Shown in pieces: positions 32,292-41,114 of a DNA stretch of 64,000 bases. Under the pieces are notes generated by a model. It was given only the letters and a program-made list of their open reading frames with translations. It had not been told where the DNA came from and ran no database searches. The stretch comes from JASLDZ01 sp965199975. Its GTDB lineage: Bacteria > Pseudomonadota > Alphaproteobacteria > Caulobacterales > Caulobacteraceae. The translations under genes were made by a program, and so were the position numbers. Location: positions 1,798,001 to 1,862,000 of the forward strand of contig OZ241340.1 of assembly GCA_965199975.1 (NCBI GenBank), given 5' to 3'. Numbering within the stretch: the stretch's first letter is position 1; the number at the start of each line of letters is the position of its first letter.

Positions 32292-35090
32292 TCAGTTCGT
32301 CGCGGCCGCCCTGACCTGGGCGGTGGCCACCTGGGTGCGGAAGGCGGCGGCGGCCCGCTCGGCTGCGCTCTGCTGATCGGGCGACAATTCGGCCTTGAGC
32401 GTGTCGGCCGCCTGGCGGGCGCCCGCATCGCCCTGGCTGGCGGCCACCAGGTACCACTTGTAGGCTTCGGCCAGGTTCTTCGGCATGCCGCGCCCTGTCT
32501 GGCTCAGCACCGCGAGGTTGAACTGCGCATCGTGGAGGCCGGCGTCGGCGGCGCGGCGGAACCAGGCGGCGGCGGCGCCATCGTTCTTCGCGCCCCCGTC
32601 GCCATTGGCGTAGAACATGCCGGTGTTGAACTGGGCGTGGGCGTCGCCGTTCACTGCTGCACGCTGCGTCCATAGCCGCGCCTGGGTCACGTCCTTCGTC
32701 ACCCCAGAGGCTCCCTGCTCGTAGAGGGCGGCGAGCTTGAGCTGCGCGGGCCCATAGCCGAGATTGGCGGCGCGCCTGAGCGTCTTGACGCCTGACGCGT
32801 CGCCGGCCTCGATGCGCCGCAGGGCGTCGCCAAAGGCGAGCTTGGCCGCCGCCGCCCCCGTCTCGTCGGCACGGGCTACATCGGTGGTGAGCAGCTCCGT
32901 CTGTCTCGATGCGGGTGCGGCGTGCGGTGCGAGGGCGGCCTCGTCTCCCGTCACCGCCTCCGAGGCCGATGCATGGTGAGGCGCGACGTCGGTCGCGATG
33001 GTCGGATCGGGCGCCGTCAACGCGACGGCGAGCTGCCCGTCGGTCGCATCCGCCGTGCTCGCCACCGCCGTGGGCGCCTCCGTGGTCGTCGCCGGCGCGT
33101 GGTCGCTGTGGGCGAGGCTCGCCGCCCCGACCGCGAGCGCCACGGTCGAACTCGCCACGAGCGAGGCGACGAGCGCGGTGCGCGCCGTGCTCGAACTCTC
33201 GCGCTTCTTCAGCCACGGCAGTGGGGAACGCGCGGCGGCGCCGATCTGGACGGGAGACGCGCCGCCGCCTTGCAGGTCCTGCAGCTTGCCTCTGCGGCCG
33301 CCCCGCGCCTCGGCCGCTTCACGCGCGGCGAGGCGCGCCTGGTCGATGAGTTCACGCGTCGAGGCGCGGGCCGGTGCGGACGGCGCCGGCGCGTCGAAGA
33401 TGTCGTCGGCCGGGTCGGCGGCGCGGAAGCGGTTGAGCGCCGCCTCGTCGTGGGTGATCGCCGAGAAGGGGTCCGCGGGGGGAGGCGCCACGGGCTCCGA
33501 AGCGTCCGGGAAGGGCCCCGGTGGCGGAGCGAAGCTCTCGGCGAGCGGCGCAGGCTCAGGCTCGAAACCTGCGAACGGGTCGTAGGCTGCGGGCGTCGGG
33601 CGCCGGTCGGCGTCCGGCGTGGCTTGGGCGCGGGCGGCGGCGGCGTCCTCATTGGAGACGAACGGCGAGCCTGCGGCGGCGGGCGGCTCCCAGGCGGGAG
33701 GCGCCGACGCAAAGGGGGCGGCCACCGCGGCGAGCACAGCGGCCGGATCGACGGTGGAGACGGGAGGTGGCGATTCGAGCAGGTGCGCCGCGCGCTCCTC
33801 CGCAGAACGGATGCGGGCGTCGACTTCGGCGCTGGTGGCTTCGTGGCGCGCGTTCAGCCGTTCGGAGACGTCGCGCAGGTGCTCGAAAGCATCTTCCGCG
33901 GTCTGGGCGGAGCGTCGCTCCGAGGCGCCGATGCGCTCGGCCAGGGTCTCGGCGATGCGGGCGATCTCGCCGCCCAGGCGTTCCAGGGCCTGGGCCTGCG
34001 CCTCGTCGCCGTCTCGCAGGCGGTGATCGACGATGTCGGCGATGCGCGACACCTCGGCGCCCACGCGCCGCTCGCCCTCGTCCTGGCGATGCTCCACCGC
34101 GCCCAGGCGGCCATGCAGGCTCTGGGCTATGCGCACGACTTCGCGGCCCATGCTGTCGATGGCGCCCACCTGGCGCTTCTCGGCGGTGGCCACGTCGCCG
34201 GCGAGTTCGCGCAGCGCGGCCTCCATGCGCTCCAGCCCGCCGCCCGCGGCGGCGCGGATGCGCTCGGCCATGTCGGCGCGGCCCGTCTCCACCTGCGCAT
34301 GCAGATCGGCCGCCAGCCGCTCGAAACGCTGTTCGGAGACGCCGCCCTGCGGGCTCGACTCCACGTCCGCCATGCGGCGGTCGAGCCCGGCGAAGGAGCC
34401 CTCGAGCGCGCGCACGGCCTCGGTGGTGCGCTGCTCGGCCGCCTCGAGCCGGGCGGCCATGTCGGCGAAGCGGCGCTCCACCTCTTCGGCGGCGGGCGCG
34501 TCGGGCGCGGGCGCCGCGACCGCGGCGCGGGCGTCGCCGGCGTCCATTCGCGTGGAAAGGGCGGCGAGGTCCCCGCGCAGCTCGGCCATTTGGGCGCGCG
34601 AGCGGCTCTCGCCTTCGTAGATCTGGGCCGCCACCTTGCCCAGCGCCTGCTCAAGCGCCTTCAGCGCGTCGCGCCGGGGCTGATCCTCGGGCGCGAGGCC
34701 TCCCAGCCGCGCCGCGAGTTCGGCCTGCGCGGTGCGCACCTCGTCGAGCTTTCGTCCGGCGTCGCCATCGGTTGAGTCGACGCGCTTCAACACGCTGGCG
34801 AGTTTGCGGTCGACTCCCGCCACGGCTTGCGCCGAGCGCGCCTCGGCCGTCTCCATGCGGGTCGAGAGCGCTTCCAGCGCGCGCGCCAGCCCCTTGAGAT
34901 CGGCGGGGGCCGCCGACGGCGCCGGCCGAGGCTGGCTGAGCGCAGGCGCCTGGGCGACCGTCGCATCCTCGATGATTCGCGCATTGAGCCACTCGCCGAG
35001 CGTCTGGCCGGAGCGGCGGGCCTGGTCCTTGGCGATCTCGCGCGCCCGCGCGTCGATGCCCTTGACGCTCCAAGGTCCGGCGGAACTCAT
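32292..35090 (-). CDS. podJ: PodJ-like polar localisation factor
   Basis: PodJ is a polarity scaffold that recruits PleC and pilus or holdfast components to the new pole in Caulobacter. The 932-residue protein starts SAGPWSVKGIDARAREIAKDQARRSG, the PodJ N-terminal signature, and continues with about 420 residues of heptad-rich coiled coil (repeated ERI, RLE and AEAR patterns), a proline-rich stretch, one transmembrane helix near residues 630-655 (TALVASLVASSTVALAVGA), and a periplasmic part with Sel1-type repeats (YGPAQLKLAALYEQG, HAQFNTGMFYANGDGG, HDAQFNLAVLSQTGRG). The peptidoglycan-binding C-terminal domain of Caulobacter PodJ is not obvious here. A CtrA box and two GAATC (GANTC) methylation sites lie upstream. 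Confidence 0.85.
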   Translation of the reverse strand: MSSAGPWSVKGIDARAREIAKDQARRSGQTLGEWLNARIIEDATVAQAPALSQPRPAPSAAPADLKGLARALEALSTRMETAEARSAQAVAGVDRKLASVLKRVDSTDGDAGRKLDEVRTAQAELAARLGGLAPEDQPRRDALKALEQALGKVAAQIYEGESRSRAQMAELRGDLAALSTRMDAGDARAAVAAPAPDAPAAEEVERRFADMAARLEAAEQRTTEAVRALEGSFAGLDRRMADVESSPQGGVSEQRFERLAADLHAQVETGRADMAERIRAAAGGGLERMEAALRELAGDVATAEKRQVGAIDSMGREVVRIAQSLHGRLGAVEHRQDEGERRVGAEVSRIADIVDHRLRDGDEAQAQALERLGGEIARIAETLAERIGASERRSAQTAEDAFEHLRDVSERLNARHEATSAEVDARIRSAEERAAHLLESPPPVSTVDPAAVLAAVAAPFASAPPAWEPPAAAGSPFVSNEDAAAARAQATPDADRRPTPAAYDPFAGFEPEPAPLAESFAPPPGPFPDASEPVAPPPADPFSAITHDEAALNRFRAADPADDIFDAPAPSAPARASTRELIDQARLAAREAAEARGGRRGKLQDLQGGGASPVQIGAAARSPLPWLKKRESSSTARTALVASLVASSTVALAVGAASLAHSDHAPATTTEAPTAVASTADATDGQLAVALTAPDPTIATDVAPHHASASEAVTGDEAALAPHAAPASRQTELLTTDVARADETGAAAAKLAFGDALRRIEAGDASGVKTLRRAANLGYGPAQLKLAALYEQGASGVTKDVTQARLWTQRAAVNGDAHAQFNTGMFYANGDGGAKNDGAAAAWFRRAADAGLHDAQFNLAVLSQTGRGMPKNLAEAYKWYLVAASQGDAGARQAADTLKAELSPDQQSAAERAAAAFRTQVATAQVRAAATN

Positions 35091-35268
35091 CGGGCGACGC
35101 TCCCCTGGCGGCGCGGGTTGCGAATCCCCGGCGTCGCCCTTGTTTCCGTGACGCTAGCGGGACCAGGGCTGGCGTGTAAACGCGCCCCCGACCACTAGAC
35201 CTGGTGGCTCTGCACTTCAGTGTGGACGAATCGCGTCATCCGCACACCCCAAGCTCACGCAAGTCCCT

Positions 35269-35283
35269 TTAACGTCGCGTTAA
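35269..35283. promoter_or_regulatory. Perfect CtrA box between podJ and the serine hydrolase gene
   Basis: TTAA-CGTCGCG-TTAA matches the CtrA consensus exactly. It lies 179 bp before the podJ start and 63 bp before the divergent serine hydrolase start. GANTC sites for the cell-cycle methylase CcrM lie at 35122-35126 and 35228-35232. Confidence 0.6.
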
Positions 35284-35345
35284 GCATGGCGCGAGCGGCG
35301 ACGGCATCGCTGGCCCGCGCTCGCGGCGGGCGTTATGCGCTGCGC

Positions 35346-36482
35346 ATGACCGCCGCGCCCTCGATCGCCGACCTCCTGCCCAACACGCGCTTCGCCGCGG
35401 TGCGCGAGGCCTTCGCGATCAACTTCGCAGAGGGGCTCGAGCTGGGCGTTCGCTTCGTGGCCCATGTGGACGGACGGCCCGTGGTCGATCTCGTCGGCGG
35501 GTGGGCGGACCGTGCGCGCACCATGCCCTTCACGGCCGAGACGCTGACGCCGGTGTTCTCCGTCTCCAAGGCTGTGACGGCGGTCATGCTGGCGCGCCTG
35601 GTGGATGAGGGGCGCCTCGCCTACGGCCAGCCGGTGGCCGACGTGTGGCCGGAGTTCGCCCAGGCGGGCAAGGGCGCGATCACCGTCGAGCAGGCGCTCT
35701 CGCACCAGGCCGGGCTGCCGGGATTCCCCGAGCCGATGGACCCGGCCGACTGGTACGATTGGAACCTGATCTGCTCGCGGCTGGCCGCGATGGCGCCGAT
35801 GTGGCCGCCTGGTGCGGCCAGCGGATACCACCCGGTGAGCTTCGGCTACATCGCGGGCGAGATCTTCCGGCGCGTGGACGGGCGCACGGTCGGCCGCGCC
35901 CTGCGCGAGGACGTGGCGGGCCCGCTCGGCCTCGACCTGTGGATCGGGCTGCCTGGACAGGAAGACGCGCGCGTCGCCCAGCTGCAGAAGCCCGATGCGG
36001 TCCCGCGGTTCGGAGAGCTGAACCCGCCCACCCGCGCCGCCTTCCTCACCAAGTGGGCCGCGCCGGCCGGCCGGCCCTCGGCGGACTGGCGCCGCGCCGA
36101 GATGCCGGGCAGCAACGGCGTCGCCACGGCCGCGGCCCTCTCGCGGCTGATGGCGGCGCTCGCCTGCGGCGGGACGCTCGACGGCGTGCGCGTGCTCTCG
36201 CCGGAGGGCGTGGAGGCCATGGCGCGGGCGCGCATCTGCGGCGACGACCTCGTGCTCAAGAACTACACCTGCTGGGGCGCGGGCGTGATGCGCAACGAGG
36301 GTCGCCTGGCCTACGGCCCGGGCCTGCAGACCTTCGGCCACTCGGGCTGGGGCGGCGCCTGCGCCTTCGCCGATCCTGAGCGGCGGGTGGCCGCCGCCTA
36401 CGTCATGACCAAGCAGTCCAGCGACCTCGTCGGCGACCCGAGGCCAAAGCGCCTGATCGCGGCGCTCTACGACGCGCTCTGA
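35346..36482 (+). CDS. Serine hydrolase, beta-lactamase/EstB family
   Basis: A 378-residue protein with the class C beta-lactamase fold used by many esterases and D-aminopeptidases. The nucleophile is in PVFSVSKAVTA (SxxK motif), the second motif is GYHPVSFGYIAGEI (Tyr), and the third is HSGWGGACAFAD (HxG). SHQAGLPG is the conserved loop before the Tyr motif. No signal peptide, so a cytoplasmic esterase is more likely than a beta-lactamase. The ATG at 35346 is preferred because upstream residues are unlike the family. Substrate unknown. Confidence 0.88.
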   Translation: MTAAPSIADLLPNTRFAAVREAFAINFAEGLELGVRFVAHVDGRPVVDLVGGWADRARTMPFTAETLTPVFSVSKAVTAVMLARLVDEGRLAYGQPVADVWPEFAQAGKGAITVEQALSHQAGLPGFPEPMDPADWYDWNLICSRLAAMAPMWPPGAASGYHPVSFGYIAGEIFRRVDGRTVGRALREDVAGPLGLDLWIGLPGQEDARVAQLQKPDAVPRFGELNPPTRAAFLTKWAAPAGRPSADWRRAEMPGSNGVATAAALSRLMAALACGGTLDGVRVLSPEGVEAMARARICGDDLVLKNYTCWGAGVMRNEGRLAYGPGLQTFGHSGWGGACAFADPERRVAAAYVMTKQSSDLVGDPRPKRLIAALYDAL

Positions 36483-36554
36483 CGCGCGCTCATCACCGGG
36501 CTGGAAGCCGGCCGCCTCTTGGGGCTAGGCTGGTCGCTCAAAGAGGGGCGCGAC

Positions 36555-37148
36555 ATGGCGAGCACGACGATTCGCGGGGCGGCCGAAGTGGTCGACGGCC
36601 GCCGCTACACCACGCCGGCCATCTGGCTGCACTGGCTGACGGCGCCCCTGATCGCCGGGCAATTCGCGATCGCCTGGGCGATGATGAGCCTGGGGGAGAA
36701 CGACGCCCGCGCCGGCGCCTACTTCAATTTCCACAAGTCGTTGGGCATCACCATCTGGCTCCTGATCGCGGTGCGCCTCGTGTGGCGCTTCACCCACCCC
36801 GCGCCTCGCCACGGCCCCTCCCTGCCGCGGCCGTACGCTGTGGCGTCCGACGTGGCGCAGTGGGCGCTCTACCTCGTGTTCTTCTGCATGCCGATTTCCG
36901 GTTACGTGATGAGCGCCATGGGCGCGCACGGGGTGCAGTTCTGGGGGATCCCGCTGCCCTCGATCCCACGCGTGCCGGCGATCCAGAAGCTGGCGTCCAC
37001 CGGGCACAGCCTCGGCCAATGGGCGGCCTACGCCATCGTCGCCCTGCACGTGGCGGGCGCGGCCTGGCATGGGCTGGTGCGGCGCGACGGGGCGATCGAA
37101 CGCATGCTGCCCGCGCAGGTCAACGCCGACCCGACACGGCCTATGTAG
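36555..37148 (+). CDS. Cytochrome b561
   Basis: A 197-residue membrane-bound dihaem electron carrier that oxidises quinol. The four helices and the histidines are present: IWLHWLTAPLIAG, FNFHKSLGITIWLLI, and the C-terminal pair STGHSLGQWAAYAIVALHVAG. The start at 36555 is the first ATG after GGGGCGCG and gives a normal N-terminal length. The last eight bases overlap the convergent thioesterase gene. Confidence 0.9.
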   Translation: MASTTIRGAAEVVDGRRYTTPAIWLHWLTAPLIAGQFAIAWAMMSLGENDARAGAYFNFHKSLGITIWLLIAVRLVWRFTHPAPRHGPSLPRPYAVASDVAQWALYLVFFCMPISGYVMSAMGAHGVQFWGIPLPSIPRVPAIQKLASTGHSLGQWAAYAIVALHVAGAAWHGLVRRDGAIERMLPAQVNADPTRPM

Positions 37149-37617
37149 AGGGCGCCGCCTCGTCCGTCGGGCGCGGCTTAACCGCCTTGATCACACCGGA
37201 GAAGGCCAGCATCGGCCGCCCCTGCGCCGTGGCCAGCCCGCGAACGAAGGTGAGCGAGCCGCCGCCGCGGGTGACTTCGCCCGTCGCCTCCACCCGATCG
37301 CCGGCGAGCGCGGGGCCGAGGAACTCGCCGTTCAGGCTCACGGTCACGCCGCGGCCGCGCGATCCGCCACGTGCGGCGCGGCTGATGGCGAACAGGCAGA
37401 AGTCGGCGAACGACAGCATGGCCCCGCCGTGCAGGGCGCCCATGCCGTTGAGGTGCTTGGCCTCGACGACGAAGCCGCAGCGCGCAACGCCATCCTCCTC
37501 GGTGACGTAGAAAGGGCCGATCAGCTGCTCGAAGGCGTCGCGCCCGCTCCAGCTCCACCAGCCGGCGAAGGGGCCGTCCACCGCCTGCACCGGCTTCGCA
37601 CGCGCTTCGCCCTCCAC
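37141..37617 (-). CDS. PaaI family thioesterase
   Basis: A 158-residue hot-dog fold hydrolase of acyl-CoA thioesters. The family motif HGGAMLSFADFCLF is present, preceded by LNGMGALHGG and followed by VTVSLNGEFLGPA. Length and pattern match PaaI-like enzymes that act on hydroxyphenylacetyl-CoA or medium-chain acyl-CoA. Its tail overlaps the cytochrome b561 stop (CTATGTAG) and it diverges from the acyl-CoA dehydrogenase gene by 91 bp. Confidence 0.88.
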   Translation of the reverse strand: MEGEARAKPVQAVDGPFAGWWSWSGRDAFEQLIGPFYVTEEDGVARCGFVVEAKHLNGMGALHGGAMLSFADFCLFAISRAARGGSRGRGVTVSLNGEFLGPALAGDRVEATGEVTRGGGSLTFVRGLATAQGRPMLAFSGVIKAVKPRPTDEAAPST

Positions 37618-37708
37618 GTGTCGTCTCTCCGCACGCGCGCTCGATTTCGCGCGCCGCGCGGTTCATAAACGCTGATCACCCGCACGCAAACGCCCCCAGG
37701 AGCGCGCC

Positions 37709-38857
37709 ATGGCCTTCGACGCCGAGACCCGCGACCAGCTGGTCGACACCGTGCGCCGCTTCGTGACCGAGCGCCTGCGCCCGCGCGAAGCCGAGACCGC
37801 CGAGCGCGACGAGGTCGCGCCCGAGCTGGTGGAGGAGATGAAGGCGCTGGGCCTGTTCGGCCTCTCCATCCCCGAGGCGTTCGGCGGCCTGGGCCTCTCG
37901 ATGGAGGACGAGTGCCTGGTGGCCATCGAGCTCGGCCGCGCCTCACCCGCCTTCCGCTCCGCCTTCGGGACCAACGTGGGGATCGGCAGCCAGGGGCTGG
38001 TGATGTTCGGCACGCCCGAGCAGAAGGCGCGCTGGCTGCCGGGCATGGCCTCGGGCGAGACGGTGACCTCCTTCGCCCTGACCGAGCCCGAGGCGGGGTC
38101 GGACTCGGCCGCGGTGCGCACCACAGCCCGGCGCGAGGGCGACGCCTACGTGCTGAACGGCGCCAAGCGCTACATCACCAACGCCGGGCGCGCGCACCTC
38201 TTCACCGTCATGGCCCGCACCGATCCGGATCGGGCGGGGGCGTCGGGCGTCTCGGCCTTCCTCGTGCCGCGCGATACGCCTGGCCTCAGCGTCGGCAAGG
38301 CCGAGAGCAAGATGGGCCAGCACGGCGCCCACGTGCATGACGTGACCTTCGAGGACGTGCGCGTACCCGTCGAGAATCGCCTGGGCGCCGAGGGCGAGGG
38401 CTTCAAGCTCGCCATGCGCGTGCTCGACCGCGGGCGGCTGCACATCTCGGCGGTGTGCGTGGGCGTGGCCGAGCGGCTGATCGCCGATAGCGTCGCCTAC
38501 GCGCAGGAACGTCGCCAGTTCGGCCAGCCGATCTCCGCCTTCCAGATGATCCAGGCGATGATCGCCGACTCCAAGACCGAGGCGCTCGCCGCCCGCGCTC
38601 TGACGCTGGAGTCCGCCCGGGCCCGCGACGCCGGGCGCGATGTCACGCTGGAGAGCGCCGCGGCCAAGCTCTACGCCTCCGAAATGGTCGGCCGCGTAGC
38701 CGACCGGGCGGTGCAGATCTTCGGCGGCGCCGGCTACATCGAGGAGTACGGCATCGAGCGCCTCTATCGCGACGTGCGCCTGTTCCGCATCTACGAGGGC
38801 ACAAGCGAGGTGCAGCGCCTGGTCATCGCGCGCGAGACGCTCAAGCGCGGCGGCTGA
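37709..38857 (+). CDS. Acyl-CoA dehydrogenase
   Basis: A 382-residue FAD enzyme that introduces the first double bond in acyl-CoA. Family motifs are all present: FALTEPEAGSDSAAVRTTA (FAD site), YVLNGAKRYITNAG, QERRQFGQPISAFQMIQ, and QIFGGAGYIEEYGIERLYRDVRLFRIYEGTSE split by the usual loop, with the catalytic Glu in YEGTSE. The thioesterase and this enzyme lie back to back, suggesting fatty acid metabolism. The chain-length specificity is unknown. Confidence 0.94.
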   Translation: MAFDAETRDQLVDTVRRFVTERLRPREAETAERDEVAPELVEEMKALGLFGLSIPEAFGGLGLSMEDECLVAIELGRASPAFRSAFGTNVGIGSQGLVMFGTPEQKARWLPGMASGETVTSFALTEPEAGSDSAAVRTTARREGDAYVLNGAKRYITNAGRAHLFTVMARTDPDRAGASGVSAFLVPRDTPGLSVGKAESKMGQHGAHVHDVTFEDVRVPVENRLGAEGEGFKLAMRVLDRGRLHISAVCVGVAERLIADSVAYAQERRQFGQPISAFQMIQAMIADSKTEALAARALTLESARARDAGRDVTLESAAAKLYASEMVGRVADRAVQIFGGAGYIEEYGIERLYRDVRLFRIYEGTSEVQRLVIARETLKRGG

Positions 38858-38865
38858 AGACGGTC

Positions 38866-39141
38866 GTGGGCGCGCCGCTGGAAGACGCCATTTTCGCGCT
38901 CCTGGCCGAACGGGCGCCGGGGAAGACGATCTGCCCGTCGGAGGCGGCGCGCGTCGTCGATCCTCAGGGGTGGCGCAGGCTGATGGGGCAGGCGCGCGCC
39001 ACCGCCGTCGGTCTGGCGCGATCGGGGAGGCTGGTGATCACCCGGCACGGACAGCCGGTGGACCCCGGCGCCTTCAAGGGCGTGTATAGGCTGCGCCTGC
39101 CGGACGCCCCCTCCGCCGGCGATCCGGAAGCGCCCGCATGA
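38866..39141 (+). CDS. DUF3253 family protein
   Basis: A 91-residue protein starting with GTG at 38866, 8 bp after the acyl-CoA dehydrogenase stop. The family pattern is clear: IFALLAERAPGKTICPSEAAR, then GWRRLMGQARATAVGLARSG and GAFKGVYRLRL. The fold is a small winged-helix-like domain of unknown role. An ATG start downstream would cut the first helix, so GTG is chosen. Confidence 0.82.
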   Translation: MGAPLEDAIFALLAERAPGKTICPSEAARVVDPQGWRRLMGQARATAVGLARSGRLVITRHGQPVDPGAFKGVYRLRLPDAPSAGDPEAPA

Positions 39142-39252
39142 TCTTCCACGGCTCGTCGTGCTCAGTCTGCGTCGGCGGCGGGCTGGCCAGCGCGAACAGA
39201 GTTCTCGCATCGGGGCTGGCAGCCTGCGCTGACAGGCTTGCGAGTCCGTCTT

Positions 39253-39903
39253 ATGCACCTCACGGCGATGCTGAGCGGACCCAGCTTGCCGCCGCCGGCT
39301 GACGGGGGCGGGGAGGGCGCTTCGCTCGCGGCTCTGCTCGCCGAGATCGCCGCGTGTCGCGCCTGCGCTCACGAGTTGGCGCACGCGCCGCGGCCGGTGG
39401 CCATGGTCGGCGCCGACACCCGCCTGATGATCTGCGGCCAGGCGCCGGGGCGGCGCGTGCACGAGAGCGGCCGACCCTTCACCGACGCCTCCGGCGACCG
39501 GCTGCGCAGCTGGATGGGGATCGACGCCGCGACCTTCTACGGCGATCCGCGAATCGGCGTGGCCTCCCAAGCGTTCTGTTTCCCCGGCACCAACCCGAAG
39601 GGCGGAGACTTCCCGCCGCCGCCACGCTGCGCCGAGCTGTGGCGCCCCAAACTGCTCGCCCTGCTGCCGCGCGTGGAGCTGACGCTCCTGGTGGGCGGTC
39701 ACGCCCAGGCCTGGGCGCTGGGCGCGCGCGCCAAGGCGAGCATGACGGCCACCGTCGCGGCATGGCGCGAATACCTGCCCGAGGTGCTGCCCCTGCCGCA
39801 TCCCTCATGGCGCAACACCGGCTGGCTGAAGCGCGAGCCGTGGTTCGAGCGCGAGGTCGTGGCGTATCTCCGCACCCGCGTGGCGGCGATGCTCGCCCCG
39901 TGA
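39253..39903 (+). CDS. Uracil-DNA glycosylase family protein
   Basis: A 216-residue protein related to Fe-S cluster uracil-DNA glycosylases. It has CRAC near the N-terminus (a CxxC), motif A in ICGQAPGRRVHESGRPF, the catalytic-domain segment SQAFCFPGTNPKGGD and motif B PLPHPSWRNTGW. Members of this COG1573 subgroup often lack a demonstrated glycosylase activity. The start is either ATG at 39253 or TTG at 39238. Its stop overlaps the next start (GTGA), so the two are coupled. Confidence 0.85.
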   Translation: MHLTAMLSGPSLPPPADGGGEGASLAALLAEIAACRACAHELAHAPRPVAMVGADTRLMICGQAPGRRVHESGRPFTDASGDRLRSWMGIDAATFYGDPRIGVASQAFCFPGTNPKGGDFPPPPRCAELWRPKLLALLPRVELTLLVGGHAQAWALGARAKASMTATVAAWREYLPEVLPLPHPSWRNTGWLKREPWFEREVVAYLRTRVAAMLAP

Positions 39904-40928
39904 GGCGCCGGTCGGTGCTGCTGGGGGGGCTCGCCGTCGCTGGCTGCACGCCGGTGGTGCAGCGGGCCGGATCGCCCGGCGCGATGTTCGCGGGCCCGCG
40001 GCTCGAGGCGGACGCGTTCGTCAGCGCAGATGGCGCGCGCCTGCCGATGCAGGTCTGGCCCGCCGTGGGCGTCGGGGAGCCCTGGGCGGTGATCGTGGGC
40101 CTGCACGGGATCGACGACTACGCCGCCGCCTTCACCCTGCCGGGGCCGTACTGGGCCGCCCGGGGCGTGACCACCTATGCGTACGACCAGCGCGGCTTCG
40201 GGCGTGCGCCCGATCGCGGCGTCTGGGGTGGGGAGGCGCTTCTGACCGGCGACCTGCGCACCGTCGTCGCCCTGGTGCGCGCCCGCCATCCCCACGCCGT
40301 GCTCGCCGTGGTCGGCGAGAGTATGGGCGGCGCTGTGGCCATCGTGGCCGACGCCTCGCCCGATCCGCCGCTGGGCGTCGACCGCTGGGTGCTGGCCTCG
40401 CCCGCGGTGTGGGGCTGGGGCGCGCAGAGCCCGCTGAACGCCGTCGCCCTGTGGACCGCGGCGCACGTGGCCCCCGGCATGCTGCTCACCGCGCCCAACT
40501 GGCTGGCGCGCCGCATCCACGCCAGCGACAACCGCGAGGAGTTGCTGCGCATGGGGCGCGACCCCAACATGATCTTCGCCACCCGCGTCGACACCACCTA
40601 CGGCCTGGTCAACTTGATGCAGAGCGCGCGCGAGCGCATCGGCGCCATGCGTGATCCGGCCGATGTGCTCTACCTATACGGCGCGCACGACGACCTTGTG
40701 CCCAAGGCCGCCGCGGTGTTCGCAGCCACGGCGCTGGCCCGGGCGGGCGGGCGCACGGCGTGGTACGCGCAGGGCTTCCATCTCCTGCAGCGTGACCTCG
40801 GCCGCGCTCAGGTGCTGGACGACGTGCTGGCCTTCCTGCGCGATCCCCGCGCCCCGCTCCCCTCCGGCGCCCCGCCGATCGACGCACACGGGCGCGGTGC
40901 GAAGAGCCGAGGAGCGGGACGCCGCTAG
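39900..40928 (+). CDS. Alpha/beta hydrolase with Tat-type lipoprotein signal
   Basis: A 342-residue predicted lysophospholipase-like hydrolase. The GTG at 39900 gives RRRSVLLGGLAVAGC, a twin-arginine motif followed by a lipobox, so it is probably a Tat-exported lipoprotein. The catalytic Ser is in VGESMGGAVA, the acid is in LYLYGAHDDLVPK and the His in GFHLLQRD. GLHGIDDYAAAF holds the oxyanion residues. It overlaps the glycosylase gene by four bases, an odd partner functionally. Confidence 0.88.
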   Translation: MRRRSVLLGGLAVAGCTPVVQRAGSPGAMFAGPRLEADAFVSADGARLPMQVWPAVGVGEPWAVIVGLHGIDDYAAAFTLPGPYWAARGVTTYAYDQRGFGRAPDRGVWGGEALLTGDLRTVVALVRARHPHAVLAVVGESMGGAVAIVADASPDPPLGVDRWVLASPAVWGWGAQSPLNAVALWTAAHVAPGMLLTAPNWLARRIHASDNREELLRMGRDPNMIFATRVDTTYGLVNLMQSARERIGAMRDPADVLYLYGAHDDLVPKAAAVFAATALARAGGRTAWYAQGFHLLQRDLGRAQVLDDVLAFLRDPRAPLPSGAPPIDAHGRGAKSRGAGRR

Positions 40929-40987
40929 CGCGCGACCGGATCGGCTGGAGCCGTCTTGTCCCACCCGCTCTCTCCCATTTTCTTCTG

Positions 40988-41060
40988 CCACGTGCCGAGC
41001 ACCAAGCGTCACGCGAACTCGACGGCGCCGCGAACTCGTCACCTGGCGCTCGGCACGTGG
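40988..41060. repeat. Hairpin between convergent hydrolase and secreted-protein genes
   Basis: A 13-bp perfect inverted repeat, CCACGTGCCGAGC (40988-41000) with GCTCGGCACGTGG (41048-41060), around a 47-base loop. The loop contains CGCGAACTCG twice as direct repeats separated by seven bases. It stands in 186 bp between convergent genes, where it could act as a terminator or protein site; no T tract follows. Confidence 0.6.
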
Positions 41061-41114
41061 CCAAGGAGGCGGAAGGATAGGGCTGCGGGTGCTTTCGCCC
41101 GATCCGGCTCGCCG

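Noticed and set aside
35346..36482. Class C beta-lactamase
   Set aside because: The SxxK, Tyr and HxG motifs fit, but there is no signal peptide and the sequence matches EstB-type esterases better.
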